From Bacillota bacterium (GTDB taxonomy: Bacteria > Bacillota > Clostridia > Lachnospirales > Cellulosilyticaceae), in the NCBI GenBank assembly GCA_023457875.1, contig JAEXBC010000202.1, forward strand, positions 1 to 8,850: a stretch of DNA of 8,850 bases. The letters run 5' to 3'. Below are positions 8,687 through 8,850 of this stretch, one piece after another (within the stretch, counting starts at the first letter, position 1; every line of letters begins with the position of its first letter). The notes under the pieces were generated by a model. That model was given only the letters and a program-made list of their open reading frames with translations, was not told where the DNA came from and made no database searches. The position numbers and the translations under genes were made by a program.

Positions 8687-8850
8687 AGTAGTCGTATTAT
8701 TTATTTAGATGGAGCTTATTTACCAGAAGAGGAAGCAAAAATATCAGTTTTTGATCATGGCGTACTATATGGTGATGGTGTATTTGAAGGTATTAGAGCC
8801 TATAATGGCCGTATTTTTAGATGCGAAGACCATATTGACAGGCTTTATGC
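8684..8850 (+). CDS. ilvE: Branched-chain amino acid aminotransferase, N-terminal part
   Basis: This gene runs off the right edge; 55 complete codons are visible. It starts at GTG, 10 nt after AAAGGAG (8667-8673), and no ATG occurs in frame before the edge. The product is a class IV PLP-dependent aminotransferase. It begins with [20 protein letters not shown], then [20 protein letters not shown] and EDHIDRLY, the standard N-terminal block of the IlvE family. The PLP-binding lysine lies beyond the window, so it cannot be checked. IlvE transfers an amino group from glutamate to 2-ketoisocaproate, 2-ketoisovalerate and 2-keto-3-methylvalerate, the last step for Leu, Val and Ile. The gap to leuB is 24 nt, which fits the same transcript. 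D-amino acid aminotransferase and aminodeoxychorismate lyase share the fold, but FEGIRAYNG and the neighbours favour IlvE. Confidence 0.92.
   Translation, partial: MSSRIIYLDGAYLPEEEAKISVFDHGVLYGDGVFEGIRAYNGRIFRCEDHIDRLY

Overview
The window is one co-directional run of branched-chain amino acid genes, all on the + strand and closely packed. It is AT-rich, has strong Shine-Dalgarno sites of the AAGGAGG type and uses GTG starts. It carries a clostridial gene set: a class I short IlvC, archaeal-type short LeuC and LeuD, and CimA. This suggests a low-GC Firmicute of the class Clostridia, plausibly near the Lachnospirales. The genus cannot be fixed from this sequence.

Layout: the 3' end of ilvN (acetolactate synthase regulatory subunit, 1-326); ilvC (391-1389); leuA (1419-2951); cimA (2955-4547); a small unrecognised ORF with a short hydrophobic stretch (about 4559-4741); leuC (4776-6041); leuD (6056-6544); an unrecognised multi-spanning membrane protein (6676-7470); leuB (7577-8659); and the 5' end of a branched-chain aminotransferase gene, ilvE (from 8684). 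No stretch of 300 bases lacks a gene. I saw no tRNA, rRNA, IS element, CRISPR array or convincing intrinsic terminator. The gaps between biosynthetic genes are 3 to 64 nt. The exceptions are the two sides of the membrane-protein gene (131 and 106 nt) and the cimA-leuC gap that holds the small ORF.

How the genes work together: IlvN with its catalytic partner (upstream, not seen) and IlvC make the dihydroxy-acid precursors of valine and isoleucine. LeuA condenses 2-ketoisovalerate with acetyl-CoA to start leucine synthesis. CimA, its homologue next door, condenses pyruvate with acetyl-CoA to give citramalate. LeuC, LeuD and LeuB can then process both 2-isopropylmalate (to 2-ketoisocaproate) and citramalate (to 2-ketobutyrate). 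The 2-ketobutyrate re-enters through acetolactate synthase and IlvC to make isoleucine without threonine deaminase. IlvE transaminates all three keto acids. The cluster therefore encodes a largely self-contained Leu/Ile/Val pathway. ilvD and ilvB are not in the window and probably lie just outside it.

I do not see a new defence, mobile or signalling system. The points worth a second look are the two genes of unknown function inside the operon (the small ORF after cimA and the membrane protein between leuD and leuB), the unusual cofactor loop of IlvC, and a few start-site and intergenic details.
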